Below are positions 1 to 11,242 of a DNA stretch of 64,000 nt, one piece after another (positions within the stretch are counted from its first letter, which is position 1; the number at the start of each line of letters is the position of its first letter). The DNA comes from Tridacna crocea (lineage: Eukaryota; Mollusca; Bivalvia; Cardiida; Cardiidae), in NCBI GenBank assembly GCA_943736015.1, contig OX031060.1:4787501-4851500 (forward strand), read 5' to 3'. The notes below the pieces were generated by a model. It did no database searches. It saw only the letters and a list, made by a program, of their open reading frames with translations, and was not told the origin of the DNA. Made by a program: the position numbers and the translations under genes.

Positions 1-87
1 ATGATCCATGGTACCATGCAAGCTTTCACATAGTTATGGCTCCATAATAGCTTCTATCTTTAAATACCGAATTATTCTTGAGGTAGA

Positions 88-222
88 CTGGTCCTTGGGC
101 ATACAGAAAATTCACCAATAGCGAAAAGTTTCGGCCCAGGTCAGCCTGCACGGATTGTGCAGGCTGACCTGGGTCGATGCTTTTCGCAGATGCATGTTAT
201 TCCCCCTTTCACAGGGCATTAC
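88..222 (+). repeat. Family E hairpin element
   Basis: Begins CTTGGGCATACAGAAAATTC; contains the near-perfect stem CAGGTCAGCCTGCAC...GTGCAGGCTGACCTG and the shared TTTTCGCAGATGCAT. Confidence 0.7.
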
Positions 223-472
223 TCATTCTTTATGTTGACGATAAATGTAAACAATGATCTCTCTCTACGTCTAGTACAGAACATCTTATCTAACTGCGGT
301 GAAAAGACAGAAGACATAAAGACACTATGGCGAAAGGGAGTTTAATACATTTCTGTAACACGCTGTACAGAACGAGACATCACATAATTACGTATCCATA
401 AAATCAAAGTAGCCATCAACCAAATGAATCAGTTTGAACTGAATCATACAGTTGTATGGTCCATGCATACGC

Positions 473-494
473 AAAAAAAAAAAAAAAAAAAAAA
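473..494. repeat. Poly(A) tract
   Basis: 22 consecutive A directly before a family E copy. Confidence 0.9.
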
Positions 495-602
495 GCAAAA
501 GGTTTCGACCTAGGTCAGCCTGCGCAAACTGCCCAGGCTGACCTGGGTCGATACTTTTAGCAGATGCATTAATCCCTGTTTTCTCCGAGCATGGCTCAAG
601 TC
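495..602 (+). repeat. Family E hairpin element
   Basis: Stem GACCTAGGTCAGCCTGCGC with GCCCAGGCTGACCTGGGTC, then GCAGATGCATTAA and GAGCATGGCTCAA, the shared tail. Confidence 0.7.
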
Positions 603-611
603 ATCTGGCAC

Positions 612-837
612 TTAACTCTTTACCAAGACATCAGGATTTTATTTTAGACTAGTTCATGTTGAAATCACTCGCAGACTACTTCTTATATGTGGCTCAAGTT
701 ACTGGATCTATCTTTGAAAGCGCAGCAGAAAACATTGTTGGGAATAGGAGAAAATGCTGGTAACCAGCATTTTCTCCTATTCCCAACAATGTTTTCTAAT
801 GCCTGACGGTCGTAAATTAAAATAATTGCGAGGTAAC
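612..837 (-). mobile_element. pB-MITE type A, degenerate right end
   Basis: TTAACTCTTTACC at the left end; core hairpin 731-797 complete with a GGGAATAGG variant. The right terminus is eroded to AGGTAACC. Confidence 0.65.
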
Positions 838-1084
838 CAATGCACAACTGTACTTATGTCTTCTCAAGTAGGATAATTAATAACTGAAGGACACAAGAGA
901 GTTTTCCTATTGCTTTCGTTTTGAAAATCTTGAAAATTGCTACGAAATTATCTGTTTGTATACACAATCAAAATTCGCTATCGCTTGGTAGTTTACTTTC
1001 ATAGCCCTTGCCTTTGAATATAAAGACTGATTACGTTTAGCAGTCTGTCAGATATAAAACCTCTATTCAGAGACCACTCGAGTG

Positions 1085-1390
1085 ATTATCACCGGTAATA
1101 TTTTCACGAGAGGCGCAGCAAGGAGTGAAGATATTGCCGTGTTATTCATATGATGAAATAAATTTCGATCTTTCGCCGGGTAAAAAAAAAATATTCTATT
1201 TATTTCATGCTTTTAACCTTTCCTAGGAGGAACTTCATCAAAATCTAGTACAGTTCTTTTCAGTTATTCCCCATGGCGTACCTCCTCCGTCTAGCAACGT
1301 AGTACAATAGTACGTCAAGCGCGAGAAATGTTTACAAGGTAAATGACGCCATTTTCCATCTGGTTGTGAGTCACGTTCATTTAACCTAGG
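1085..1390 (+). repeat. Dispersed repeat copy 1
   Basis: Shares ATATTTTCACGAG, AAATTTCGATCTTTC, a CAGTACAGTTCTT segment and a terminal segment with 6850-7160. Not classified. Confidence 0.6.
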
Positions 1391-1404
1391 TAACTAGAAT
1401 ATAA

Positions 1405-1455
1405 AACCGGTATTTTCACTGCTCGTAACCATGAAATACCGAAAAATATTCCACC
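1405..1455 (-). repeat. Fragment of the 150 bp tandem unit
   Basis: GGTATTTTCACTG...CCATGAAATACCGAAAAATATT matches the monomers at 7741-8170. Confidence 0.55.
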
Positions 1456-1589
1456 GATATTTCTCGATAACCTACCGGAAAGCATGAAATAAAGGTGCCC
1501 TCTAACTGCAAGTTGTCCTTTTAATACAAGTGTAGTTAAGTTATTTGAGAAGGATGTCTGCCTATACAATGAATTGCTTGGTACATTAT

Positions 1590-1745
1590 TAGTTGTTTGG
1601 TCAGGTGGCAGGGGACTTGGAAACTTGTTCAAGGCTGTGGTTAATCATGTCGCCCCGAGCCGAAGGCGAGGTGGCGACATGATTCACCACAGCCGTGAAC
1701 AAATTTCCAAGTCCCCTGAAACCTGACCGTACAACGAATTTATTA
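1590..1745. repeat. Long imperfect palindrome
   Basis: GGTCAGGTGGCAGGGGACTT and the AATCATGTCGCC arm are mirrored at 1670-1730 with a short GCCGAAGGC loop. A shortened copy stands at 5405-5512, where part of the right arm is lost. Confidence 0.75.
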
Positions 1746-2053
1746 TACTGCAAAGTTTTACCCTTTCAAAGCGCGTTACGCGAAATTTTCCTGTTGTATA
1801 ATTTCACAAATCGAGTATGCTGACGAAATAGAAATTCTTTTCTGTGTGCCCCAATTCAATGAAAACTGACGTCACTGGTAACTGACGTCACTAAAACGTG
1901 CAGTTTGGATGTTGTGCTGCACGTGTAGTGATGTTCACGGGGCACTCAAAAGGGAAACTGATTTTACGTGGTTTTTCGCCAGGGAACATGATATATGCTC
2001 CCGGCATGTTAACCAATCATTCACGAGAAATTTCTTTGCAGTGTAATAATATG
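1740..2053 (+). mobile_element. TIR element with paired CRE sites, copy 1
   Basis: TATTATACTGCAAAG at the left and CTTTGCAGTGTAATAATA at the right form terminal inverted repeats. Two TGACGTCA octamers lie at 1867-1874 and 1883-1890. The second copy is at 5513-6246. Confidence 0.6.
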
Positions 2054-2270
2054 TTTTACAAGACCATAATTATATGAAACGGATATTTGAGCCGATAGCG
2101 AAAAAGCTTGTTTATTTTTCAGCACAGGTGAATGCACTGACATTTGACCTCCCTTTCTGGAATAATCTTCTTGCCCCTCGCAGACACATTAACGAACAAT
2201 TGTACGACGCCTACCTTTTAAAAAGATATTTCTGATTTGTAATTTTAGGAATATGAGACCTCCTTTATAT

Positions 2271-2468
2271 TTAACCCTTATGTTGCTGACCTTTTGCGGA
2301 CAGTGCAGATCAAGATCAGACTGCACAGAACGTGCAGTCTGATCTTGGATCTACACTGTCCGATAAGGAGATGTTATTGTCCAAAACATAACTTTTTAAT
2401 AGCAATATTTTGTTTTTTACCATCGAATTAAAATTTCATTTTACTTTTTTAAACACGATAAGGGTTAA
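2271..2468 (+). mobile_element. Family D hairpin MITE, TTAA ends
   Basis: TTAACCCTTAT at the left, ATAAGGGTTAA at the right. The central stem pairs GACAGTGCAGATCAAGATC with GATCTTGGATCTACACTGTC. This is the best-preserved family D copy in the window. Confidence 0.75.
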
Positions 2469-2957
2469 GGAAATGGTGTGAGCGGACGCAAATGAAACAG
2501 TATTCAGAGGCATGGATTAAATGTGGCCAAAGCGAACTGAAACTGCGACAATTTGGGATTGTGTATCATTTAAACACATCAAATAGACTTTTATTTCGAG
2601 CTTTATGGAATCAAATTATCCATAAAACATTTTAGCAAAAGCCAAAATGTCAAATGCTGGAAGCATAATGAAAGTAATTACCAGGCAAAACATTTTAATT
2701 GTACTTCAATGTAGAAATTTGTCTTTGAAATAATCAAAGGGCAAGCGAGATGCTGCTTGCTGTCATTTTCTTCATTACCTAAAATGACAAAAATGAACTT
2801 AACAGATCCCTTAGCCTGTCTCGGTTTGGCGTGCCAATCTGCTCCGTCTATAAAATACTGCAACATTTGAAGCACAAAAACATTAAGCCATGCCCTGACA
2901 AAAGGGGGCCTAATGCATCTCTCTCATGTAGCTTTCTGAACAAGACATCATATATGA

Positions 2958-3186
2958 TTAACTCATTACCAAACGACAATATTTTAGGTTTGTCCAAATT
3001 GAAACCATTTGCAGACGACAAAATAAAAGTGACTGAAAATTTGAAATTTGTTTTGTGTAGGGTAGAAAACATTGTGGGAAAAGGAGAAAATGCTGGTTAC
3101 CAGCATTTTCTCCTTTTCCCACAATGTTTTCTAAGGGTTTCTTTCTCTAGGGTGTCAAAAGTAGGGATTGTGAGGTAATGAGTTAA
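2958..3186 (-). mobile_element. pB-MITE type A, intact
   Basis: 229 bp, TTAA at both ends, full hairpin. Confidence 0.88.
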
Positions 3187-3237
3187 GCATTCGTTCATCT
3201 TGTCTTACCCCCGACCAAATCGTAAGGCGGACTCATC

Positions 3238-3358
3238 CTCTGGCATTTAGAAAATCGACCGATAGCGAAAAGTAGCCTGCGCTGAGTGCGCAGACTGACC
3301 TGAGTCGATACTGTTCGCAGACGCATTAAGCCTCCTTTTTCACAGAGCATGGCTCAAT
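3238..3358 (+). repeat. Family E hairpin element, partial stem
   Basis: GATAGCGAAAAG, a reduced GCCTGCGC...GCGCAG stem, GCAGACGCATTAAGCC and GAGCATGGCTCAA. Confidence 0.65.
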
Positions 3359-4138
3359 TACATTTTTTCCTAACCACTAAAAAGTATTTGATTCCTGATA
3401 ATATATAAAACACGAAATGACGCCTAGTTAAGAATGTGATCAAACTTCGAGTTTTACCAATGTTTTAAGATAGGTGTGAAAAGCTGCGATTAAACTGTAA
3501 TGCCGTTTCCTTGTTTTCCCATAATGGACACAGCATTGTTTCGTAACGTGTTCTCTGGCAAGTATTAAGTACATCATAGTAAGTATAACCTCACTGCACG
3601 GCGCCGCATGAGAGAAGGCACTATATTTTTATTCGGTTTGAAAAGTACCTATGGAGGTAGCCATATTCTTCACTCGGCTTCAAGCCATTTCGTGACTAGG
3701 TCATTTCATACCTAGGACATTTCGTACCATTTTGATCATTTCTTACCCACCTATTCTGTTTTTATTTGGTCATTTCGTACTCACTTCGATCATTTCGTAT
3801 CCAGTTTGTAATTTCATACGCACTTTTTAATATCGCTTTGGTAACTTGAAACTAGATTTAATAATATTTTCTTGTGTTGTTTCTCGAATGACAACTGCTT
3901 TTGTAGATGGTTCCAATTAAATTATGTTGAGTTTCGCCGAAGAATGGCTATGATTGTATCTTACCATCATTTGGTTCTTTCCTTTTTAAGTTTTAAGTTA
4001 CAGTCTACGGACCGTTTATGACTTCTCATTTTATTTCTCTCTTTGGTCAATTTTCTAAAATCTTGTAGTGTGCCTTATTTTAGAAACAACGGATAAGCGG
4101 CGCCATTGATGTTGCGTATGATGCATCAGTATTTTCTT
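3359..4138. other. No gene seen; short degenerate repeats
   Basis: No coding exon or known element. At 3690-3835 the phrase TCATTTCGTAC recurs about every 20-30 bases with variation. Confidence 0.5.
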
Positions 4139-4311
4139 GTCAACTCTTTACCAAACGACAAAATTTTTAGACAGGGCCAAATTGAAAGCATTTGCAGACG
4201 AAAAATTAAACGTAGCTGAAAAGTTGAATTTTATTTCCAGAAGAGTAGAAAACATTGTTGGGAAAGGCGAAAATACCCATAATTATCCACCATTTTCTTC
4301 TTTTTCCCACT

Positions 4312-4346
<35 letters not shown>
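4139..4346 (-). mobile_element. pB-MITE type A, right arm replaced by poly(T)
   Basis: Left end CAACTCTTTACCAAACGAC; the hairpin is imperfect and the element stops in a 32-base T run (4315-4346). Confidence 0.6.
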
Positions 4347-4350
<4 letters not shown>

Positions 4351-4721
4351 CTGCGTTCTTCCGTGCAGCTAAAGCACTTCCAATCTGGTACACTTGAACT
4401 TAGTTTTACCACAGAAACATAACTGAAACAGCACAGCCATTGCATACAACATAGACGCACGGACGAACAAATGCACGCAACAAAAATTTTTTACACTTAC
4501 CATATTGTCTTCAATTGTCAAGCGTAGATGTAAACCAACCACCACGTCGTCACACCACGTTTTGTTTGTTTCAAACAATTTAGAGATAAATACTGTCAAA
4601 CCAATGTATATGGGCACTGTATTATATCGTTTATTGAAAAGATATAATTTTATCATCGGATCTTAGTTTGTTAGGCTCGAAACAATCGAGTAGCTGACCC
4701 TTTACCATTTAACTCGGTGTT

Positions 4722-4951
4722 TTAACTCATTACCAGACGACAAAATTTTAGACTTGTCCAAATTGAAAACATTTGCAGACGACAAAATAAAAGTGACTGA
4801 AAAAATTGAAAATTGTTTTGGTAAGAGCAGAAAATATTGTGGAAAATGGAGAAAATGCTGGTTACCAGCATTTTCTCCTTTTCCCACAATGTTTTCTAAA
4901 AACTCCTTTCGAAGGGTTGTCAAAAGTAGGGATTGTGTGGTAATGGGTTAA
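4722..4951 (-). mobile_element. pB-MITE type A, intact
   Basis: TTAA at both ends; hairpin complete. Its right TTAA runs directly into a decayed second copy. Confidence 0.85.
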
Positions 4952-4956
4952 CACTT

Positions 4957-5130
4957 TAACAAGTGACACATTTTTAGACTGTTTCAAATTTAGAACACTT
5001 CTAAACGATACATTAAATGTGGCTAAAATATTGGGATTTGTCTCAGAAATGGTAAGAAAACATTGTGGAAAAAAAGGAGAAAATGCTGGTAACCTTTTTC
5101 CCACAATGTTTTCAAAAGTCCTCACTTAAA
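4957..5130 (-). mobile_element. pB-MITE type A, decayed
   Basis: ATTTTTAGACTG arm, then the hairpin with the tip and half of one arm lost; right end eroded. Confidence 0.5.
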
Positions 5131-5311
5131 TGGTTCGGTACAGGGTTACGCTCAAAGTTAGCTATACTATCTTTCGTATTGTATCATTCATTAGATCTGG
5201 TCCATATAATATAAGTCATACTCTGGAAAAAAGGGTGTTAATGTTTAAAGCAAGCCAATTCATGATCCGGTTTGTCTAACTATGTGCTGAATCAAGTCGT
5301 AAACTGTACGT

Positions 5312-5404
5312 ATAGAAAATTGACGGAAACCAAAGTTTCCACCCATGTTAGCCGGCGCGGACTGTGCAGGCTCACCTGGGTCGATATATTTATCAAATAC
5401 ATTA
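5312..5404 (+). repeat. Family E hairpin element, decayed
   Basis: GTTAGCCGGCGCGGACTGTG stem remnant and CACCTGGGTCGAT. Confidence 0.5.
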
Positions 5405-5512
5405 TTAGTTGTATATTACTGTATTTGTTGTACAATCAGGTCGCAGGGGACTGGGAAACTTGTTCATGACTGTGGTGAATCATGACACCCTGAGCCGACG
5501 TGTACAACTAAT

Positions 5513-6246
5513 ATTATACTGCAAAGTTTTACCATTTCAACGTTTGTTTAGGTAAGACCTGTGTAATGGAAAACAGCTATTTCCACTAAAATATCATCTT
5601 GCAAAATTAGCTATAATTAAAAATGAGTATTATTTAAGCACTTTCACCTTTTCATTTTTTCCATTTTTTCCTTCTTTGAATTATCATTTATAAATCTAAA
5701 ACCACTATATTCTCAATTCAAAAAGAGGTAATAATTACCTCCCTTTTCAGAAAACTAACAAAAGTATCAAAAAATAATTTCAAGATAGACATAAACGGAA
5801 TTTCTGATCCGTTAGAAATGTGCAAAAATATTATTTCTGCATAAATCCTTATTTATCAACCAATTAGAATTTTCACCGGAAGTGCATCACACAGGTCTTA
5901 CCTTAAACGAATTTTAGCTGGTTTTAGTTTAAATATTGAGTACGCTAATGAAGTAGAATTTCCCTTCTGAGTGCCCAAATTCAAAGAAAATTGACGTCAC
6001 TGGGAACTGACGTCACTGAAACCTTGGTAATACGTGCCAAAATGTGCAGCTTGGCGCATAATCTTGATGTTGATCGACGCCGCCATTTTAGATGTTATGT
6101 TGATAACTTGTAGTCATGTATGAATACGGGGCTCCGGAAAGTGAAACTGCTTTTATGTTGGTTTTTGCCAGCCTAACTGATTTATATGTTCGGGGCATAT
6201 AATCCAATCAGATCGCGAGAAATTTTTCTTTGCAGTATAACAATAA
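5513..6246 (+). mobile_element. TIR element with paired CRE sites, copy 2, interrupted
   Basis: TATTATACTGCAAAG at the left and CTTTGCAGTATAACAATA at the right. TGACGTCA is at 5992-5999 and 6008-6015. A 352 bp insertion (5551-5902) splits the copy. Confidence 0.65.
5551..5902. mobile_element. Harbinger-like MITE
   Basis: Terminal inverted repeats GGTAAGACCTGTGTAATG and CATCACACAGGTCTTACC, flanked by TTA on each side. The corresponding empty site is visible in the copy at 1740-2053. A TTA duplication fits PIF/Harbinger. No transposase ORF; A/T-rich interior. Confidence 0.75.
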
Positions 6247-6261
6247 ATCTTCTTTTCGCAG

Positions 6262-6378
6262 AGCATGCCTCAAAATTACCAATAGCAGACAGTTTCAACC
6301 CATGTCAGCCTAGACTTGCTGCGCTGGCTTACATGAAGTCTCTCTTTTCGTAAATACATTAAGCCTCTTTTTTCCCTG
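6262..6378 (+). repeat. Family E hairpin element, decayed
   Basis: CCAATAGCAGACAGTTTC, CATGTCAGCCT and a TACATTAAGCC tail. Confidence 0.5.
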
Positions 6379-6530
6379 CACATGGTTCATATGCTATATC
6401 AGATCTGTGCATAAACATTGCGACAAAGGGTTTAATGATAAGTTGACATATTGTATCGTTATTACTGTGTTTGCATACGAACAATACCTTTTAAGTCGTT
6501 AAAAGTCAATATGAGTTTCAAATAGGGCCT

Positions 6531-6756
6531 CCAACCCTACACCAAACTATTCCGAGTTTAAACGATCCCGAAAAAGAAGGTATTTGAAAACATTGTGGGA
6601 AAAGGAGAAAATGCTGGTAACCAGCATTTTCTCCTTTTGCCACAATGCTTTTTACTTGGTCAGGGACAGGCTTCATTTGAGCATCATTAAATTCGTGGTC
6701 TGTGAATGGTTTTAATTTGGAGCAGTCTAAAATTTTGTCGTCTGGTAGAGAGTTAA
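6531..6756 (+). mobile_element. pB-MITE type A
   Basis: Right TTAA at 6753 and hairpin from 6587; the left end lacks TTAA. Confidence 0.7.
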
Positions 6757-6849
6757 ACAAACAGAAGTTAACGCCTGCTAGAATGAATTGATGTACATAA
6801 TCAAACATCGGTCGTTATCAGGGCATATGAAGTAGAGGATATTTGTCGT

Positions 6850-7160
6850 AAACATCGTCATAATATTTTCACGAGTGGCTGCACCATTTGAGAAAATATA
6901 ACCGATGACGTTCACTGGATAAAATAAATTTCGATCTTTCAACGAAAAAAAATTTCTATTTATTTCTTGCTTTATTAACGTTTGGAGTGGGGGGGCTTAG
7001 TCAAAATCCAGTACAGTTCTTGTCGGTAATTCCCTGTGGAGTACCCCCTCCGCTTAGCAATAGATTACAATATTACGTAAATGTAAGGTAAATTACGTCA
7101 TATTTCTGTCTGGTAGAGAGTTACGTGGATTTCACACTAGTAACTAGTGCGCGGGAACAA
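6850..7160 (+). repeat. Dispersed repeat copy 2
   Basis: Homologous to 1085-1390, including the ATATTTTCACGAG start and the segment around CAGTACAGTTCTT. Confidence 0.6.
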
Positions 7161-7740
7161 CTGTCTCCGCCGTTAAAGGTGGGTACTTAGAATTTTCACA
7201 TCACACCAAATCAAAAAGCATATATCTCACTGAAATTTATATGAAAAAACAATACAAATCATCAATAATTAAAAATCATAAAATTACCAAAAAAAGGTTT
7301 TTTTTGATGGTATTCCCTTAAAAGGCTACGTAGCCTCTTAAGCTATTTTTGGATTTCGAGCCAAAAATAAAAATATGCATTGTGGGAATGTTAAGTGACT
7401 AACACGTAACTAATGACGCTTAAATTCCATTACATAACAAACATGTAATTATTTTTCATAATATCTTCTTCGAACGCTATGTTTGAAGCTTCGTCTGTGT
7501 ATTTTCAGTATGTAAATGAGCGAGTTGTTCATGTAAAAATAGAACGTGTTTCCCGTCGATGTCGACTTGGCCGTAGTAAATCTCTAATTTTTCGTGTTGT
7601 CGGATGGTTTTCGACTACTGGGGTTTTATGAATGACGATTATAAGGCTTTGGGAGTATAAGGATGATATTTTTGTATTTTTGTAAAATGTTCGTCCCAAA
7701 TTCTGAAGGGCCACCTTTAATTGAAGAGTTAGAATGTACA

Positions 7741-8200
7741 ATCGGTATTTTCTGGTCGTTATCATGAAATATCGAAAAATATTGACCAGACACAATTTTT
7801 GAGTCTTTTATCTATCTATTTGTCGTCTGCATATACCTTCAAGTTTCACAATTTGTCGTTTTGAGAGACAGACAGACAGAGAATGTTAAATCGATATTTC
7901 TCACTGGTCGTTACCATGAAATATTGAAAAATATTTTCCAGGCACGGTTTTCGAGTTTTCAATATGTTTGTCGTCTGCATATACCTTCAAGCCTAACATT
8001 TTGTCGTTTTGGCAGGGAGAGAGAGAGAGAGAATGTTAAATCGGTATTTTTCACTGGTCCTAACAATGAAATATCGAAAAATATTTACCAGACACAATTT
8101 CCGAGTCTTTAATCTATCTCTTTGTCGTCTGCCTTCAAGTCTAACATTTTGTCGTTTGGCAGAGAGACAGAGAGATAGAGACAGAGAGAGAGAGAGACAG
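7741..8200. repeat. Tandem repeat, period about 150 bp, three units
   Basis: Units start near 7741, 7891 and 8041. Each has CCATGAAATATCGAAAAATATT or a close variant, TTTGTCGTCTGC, a CATTTTGTCGTTT stretch and a GAGA run ending GAATGTTAAATCG. Confidence 0.8.
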
Positions 8201-8229
8201 TGAGATTGCAAATTAAGGTTTGTTCTGGC

Positions 8230-8411
8230 CTCTAAGCGCGACTCACTGACTTTTTGCGAACAGTATAGATCAATATCAGACTGCACAGAACGTACAGTCT
8301 GATCTTGGACCTACACTGTCCGATAAGGAGATATTATTAATAGTATCATATATAGGTTCGTACTATTGAATTGAAAAGTTCATTTTAGCTATTTAGCAGG
8401 ATAGTGGTTAA
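8230..8411 (+). mobile_element. Family D hairpin MITE
   Basis: Stem GATCAATATCAGACTGCACA with its complement GTACAGTCTGATCTTGG; the left end is decayed. The right TTAA is shared with the next pB-MITE. Confidence 0.6.
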
Positions 8412-8636
8412 CCCTTTACTGAACGACAAAATTTTAGACTTGTCCAAATTGAAAGCACTTGCAGACGACAAAACAAACGTAACTCAAAAATTTAAATTTG
8501 TTCCTGGCAGGGTAGAAAACATGGTGGGAAAAGGAGAAAATGCTGGTTACCAGCATTTTCTGCTTTTCCCACCATGTTTTCAAAAGGCTTCTATCTCGGG
8601 GTAGTAAAAACCAGGGATTGTTTGGTAAAGGCTTAA
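8408..8636 (-). mobile_element. pB-MITE type A, intact
   Basis: 229 bp between TTAA sites; stem variant ATGGTGGGAAAAGG matched on both arms. Confidence 0.87.
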
Positions 8637-8747
8637 CTTAAAGCGGACTCTGTAGATCAAAGATTAGACCGTAGGTTTTGTTGAGTCTTATCTCGATCAC
8701 CCCTAGCTGTCAGGGAAGCAAAACAACAATGAAAGCAGTGTGCGGGT

Positions 8748-8976
8748 TAACCCTTTCCCAAACGACAAAATTTTGGACTAGACCAAATTGAAAGGTTTTG
8801 CAGACAACAAATCAAATGTAATGCATATGATGATTTTTGTCGATGAAAGGGTAGAAAACATTGTAGGAAAAGGATAAAATGCTGGTCACCAGCATTTTTT
8901 CCCTTTTCCTACAGTGTTTTCAAAAGTATTCTTTTCCAGTATCGTAAAAACCAGGGATTGTTTGGGAAAGATTTAA
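8748..8976 (-). mobile_element. pB-MITE, type A core with C-like ends
   Basis: Ends TTAACCCTTTCCCAAAC and GGGAAAGATTTAA; core hairpin slightly mismatched. Confidence 0.82.
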
Positions 8977-9056
8977 GTAACTCTTTCACCGCATTTATTC
9001 ACAGCATCGTAGCAATGTGTTTGTTGATGAAATGATGAAGGACTCAAAACACTGCG

Positions 9057-9281
9057 TTAACCCTTTACCACATATTGACGACTTTTGACGACCCCGAGAA
9101 AGTAGCCTTTTGAAAACATTGTGAGAAATGGAGAAAATGCTGGTAACCAGCATTTTCTCCATTTCCAAAAATGTTTTCAACATTATCGAAGTTTGCACAG
9201 TTTGAGCCACACTGAAATGGTTGTCAGCAAATGCTTTGAATTTGGACAGGGCTAAAAGTTTGCCATCTGGTAAAGGGTTAA
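9057..9281 (+). mobile_element. pB-MITE type A, intact
   Basis: TTAACCCTTTACC and GGTAAAGGGTTAA ends, hairpin complete. Confidence 0.86.
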
Positions 9282-9395
9282 TCTCCAAGGCACCCTTGGG
9301 CAAGACACTTCACAGCCATTACTTTATACCAGCAAAACTCTGGACATATGTAATATCGTGAACTGTCTTCTTGATATAACTGAAATAACGTTGAA
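9282..9395 (+). repeat. SINE-tail fragment
   Basis: CCTTGGGCAAGACACTTCAC also occurs in the SINE at 13952 as CCTTGGGCAAGACACTTCAG. Confidence 0.5.
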
Positions 9396-9496
9396 AGAGG
9401 ACTAAAATTTCATTTACTGTATTAAATAATCTTTAAAGATAAAATGAATCTTCTACATTTTACCATCTGAAAAATGAAAATTGATACACATCGACA

Positions 9497-9727
9497 TTAA
9501 CTCTTTACCACACAATCCCGACTTTTAACAACCCTGAAAAATCAAGCCTTTGAAAACAATGTGGGAAAAGGAGAAAATGCTGGTAACCAGCATTTTCTCC
9601 TTCTTCCATAAAGTTTTCAAACCTTTTCAAATAAAATTTCACTTTTTTATTATCATTTTTTATTTGTCGTCTCCAAATGCTTTCAATTTGGATCAGGCTA
9701 AAATTTTGTCGTCTGGTAAAGGGTTAA
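9497..9727 (+). mobile_element. pB-MITE type A, intact
   Basis: 231 bp, TTAA both ends, hairpin complete except near the outer stem. Confidence 0.86.
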
Positions 9728-9979
9728 ATGTGCGATAAAAGGTGGAGTCACTGTGGGAAAGGGAGACATAGCGCGTTATGAGTGATTTATCGTTTTGCCA
9801 CAATGTATGAAAAAGAAGTCAGCTCAAGTTCTTTGAAGAAGGAACAATTTCAAAACTGTTGTTTTTAGTTTACACCCGAAAGCAAAACTCTCTCTCTCTC
9901 CCAATTCATTCTCCGAACCTCACGTTCAGAACAGAAAGCAGATGGTACCCGTTGTATCTCCCGTAAACGCCCCATATAA

Positions 9980-10631
9980 TCTGGCTTGCAACACGCCAAA
10001 AGGGGCATTCGTACATTTGCTTAAAGTGTGTTCTCGGATCAGCAGACTGATCCAAGAAGGCACTTTAGTCTGCATTAGATTTTGTGCTACAGTACGCTTG
10101 CTCAAAACAGAAAATTAGCTAAAGACGGAAATTGTCGTCTCGAAATAACTTGTGAAGCCTGATCCGAAACGACACTTTACACAAATGTCCGAAAGCCCTT
10201 ATTCATGTGGTGCAGGTCACAGGCAACGGGCGAAAAGAGCATTTAGACATTTGCGCCAGTTGTCGTCTCGGACCAACCTGCTGTTTGTGCAGGCTACATA
10301 CAGCCGTAGGAAGTATTTCAAGATTTTTTGCGTGGATGTTGCATTGCGCTAAAATGTCATATTTTAGTTACTATGATTTTCAAAATTATTGGTGGGGGGG
10401 GGAGGGGGGGGCTGAGCCCCCACCTCGTTCCTACGGGCCTGGGCTAAAAAGAAAGGGCACTTTCCGTTTTATGTAATTTTCCATTATGTGCAAGTCTACT
10501 GTAGCACAAAATCTAATATAGTCGTAAAGTGCCGTCTCGGATTAGCCTGCGCGGACAGCGCAGGCTGATCCGAGACGACACTTTACGCAAAATCCGATCC
10601 GAATGTCCCTTATTGCGTGTTGCAAGCCAGA
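9980..10631. mobile_element. Fold-back element with 17 bp perfect TIRs
   Basis: TCTGGCTTGCAACACGC at 9980 is inverted at 10615-10631. AGATTTTGTGCTACAGTA inside the left arm pairs with TACTGTAGCACAAAATCT in the right. The right arm encloses a hairpin with stem CTCGGATTAGCCTGCGC and complement. Confidence 0.7.
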
Positions 10632-10759
10632 CTCAATTTCTTTTTTTATAATATAAGAGGATAGATAATAGGGCTGTCATGTAATAAAGCAGACTTCTAT
10701 TTTTTTGTCCAAGAAAGAGAACTCTACAATCACGATTGTAACAGTGTTGAAGTGTTTAC

Positions 10760-10862
10760 CTCCCCTACATCTTTCATCAACTCTCCGCACGCTGTCGAGT
10801 AGGCATAGAGCCTGGTCAACAGGCTGTAGATCAACTCTCTCGATTTCATTGAGAATAATCAT
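10760..10862 (-). CDS. Candidate first coding exon of an unidentified minus-strand gene
   Basis: On the minus strand, ATG at 10862 opens a 34-codon frame (MIILNEIERVDLQPVDQALC... to CRG) that ends at a good donor, GGGGAG then GTAAAC. The composition looks like coding sequence rather than the A/T-rich repeats around it, and the frame stays open well upstream of the ATG. I do not recognise the protein and see no strong acceptor upstream, so a first exon is the simplest reading. Later exons would lie left of 10.7 kb; none was found. Confidence 0.3.
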
Positions 10863-10977
10863 CCAGAAGAGTAGTTTGTATAAACTTTTTTCTCTTTTTT
10901 TTTCGTGGGACGGAGGTGGAAGTATTCTGAAAGTAGAAAATAAGATCCGTGACGTAGGAAGCATTTGCAGACAACAA

Positions 10978-11160
10978 TTAACCCTTAGCGTGCTAAAAAG
11001 TCAAATAAAATTTTCGGGCTGATAGTAAAAAACCCAAATTCTCAATTTCAAACAGGATAGATATATCCGTATCTAACAGTGTAGATAAAAGATCAGATTG
11101 CTCGTTCTGTGCAGTCTGATCTTGATCTACATTGTCTGAAAGAGGTCAGGGAGTCACGCT
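10978..11160 (-). mobile_element. Family D hairpin MITE
   Basis: TTAACCCTTAGCGTG at the left; stem GATCAGATTGC...GCAGTCTGATC near 11098; right end decayed. Confidence 0.6.
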
Positions 11161-11242
11161 TAGCAGACTCTGGGTTGTATATGGTTCAAATGATTGGATT
11201 TCTATTAGAAATAGGGGAAAATGCTGTCTGATAGAATATTCT

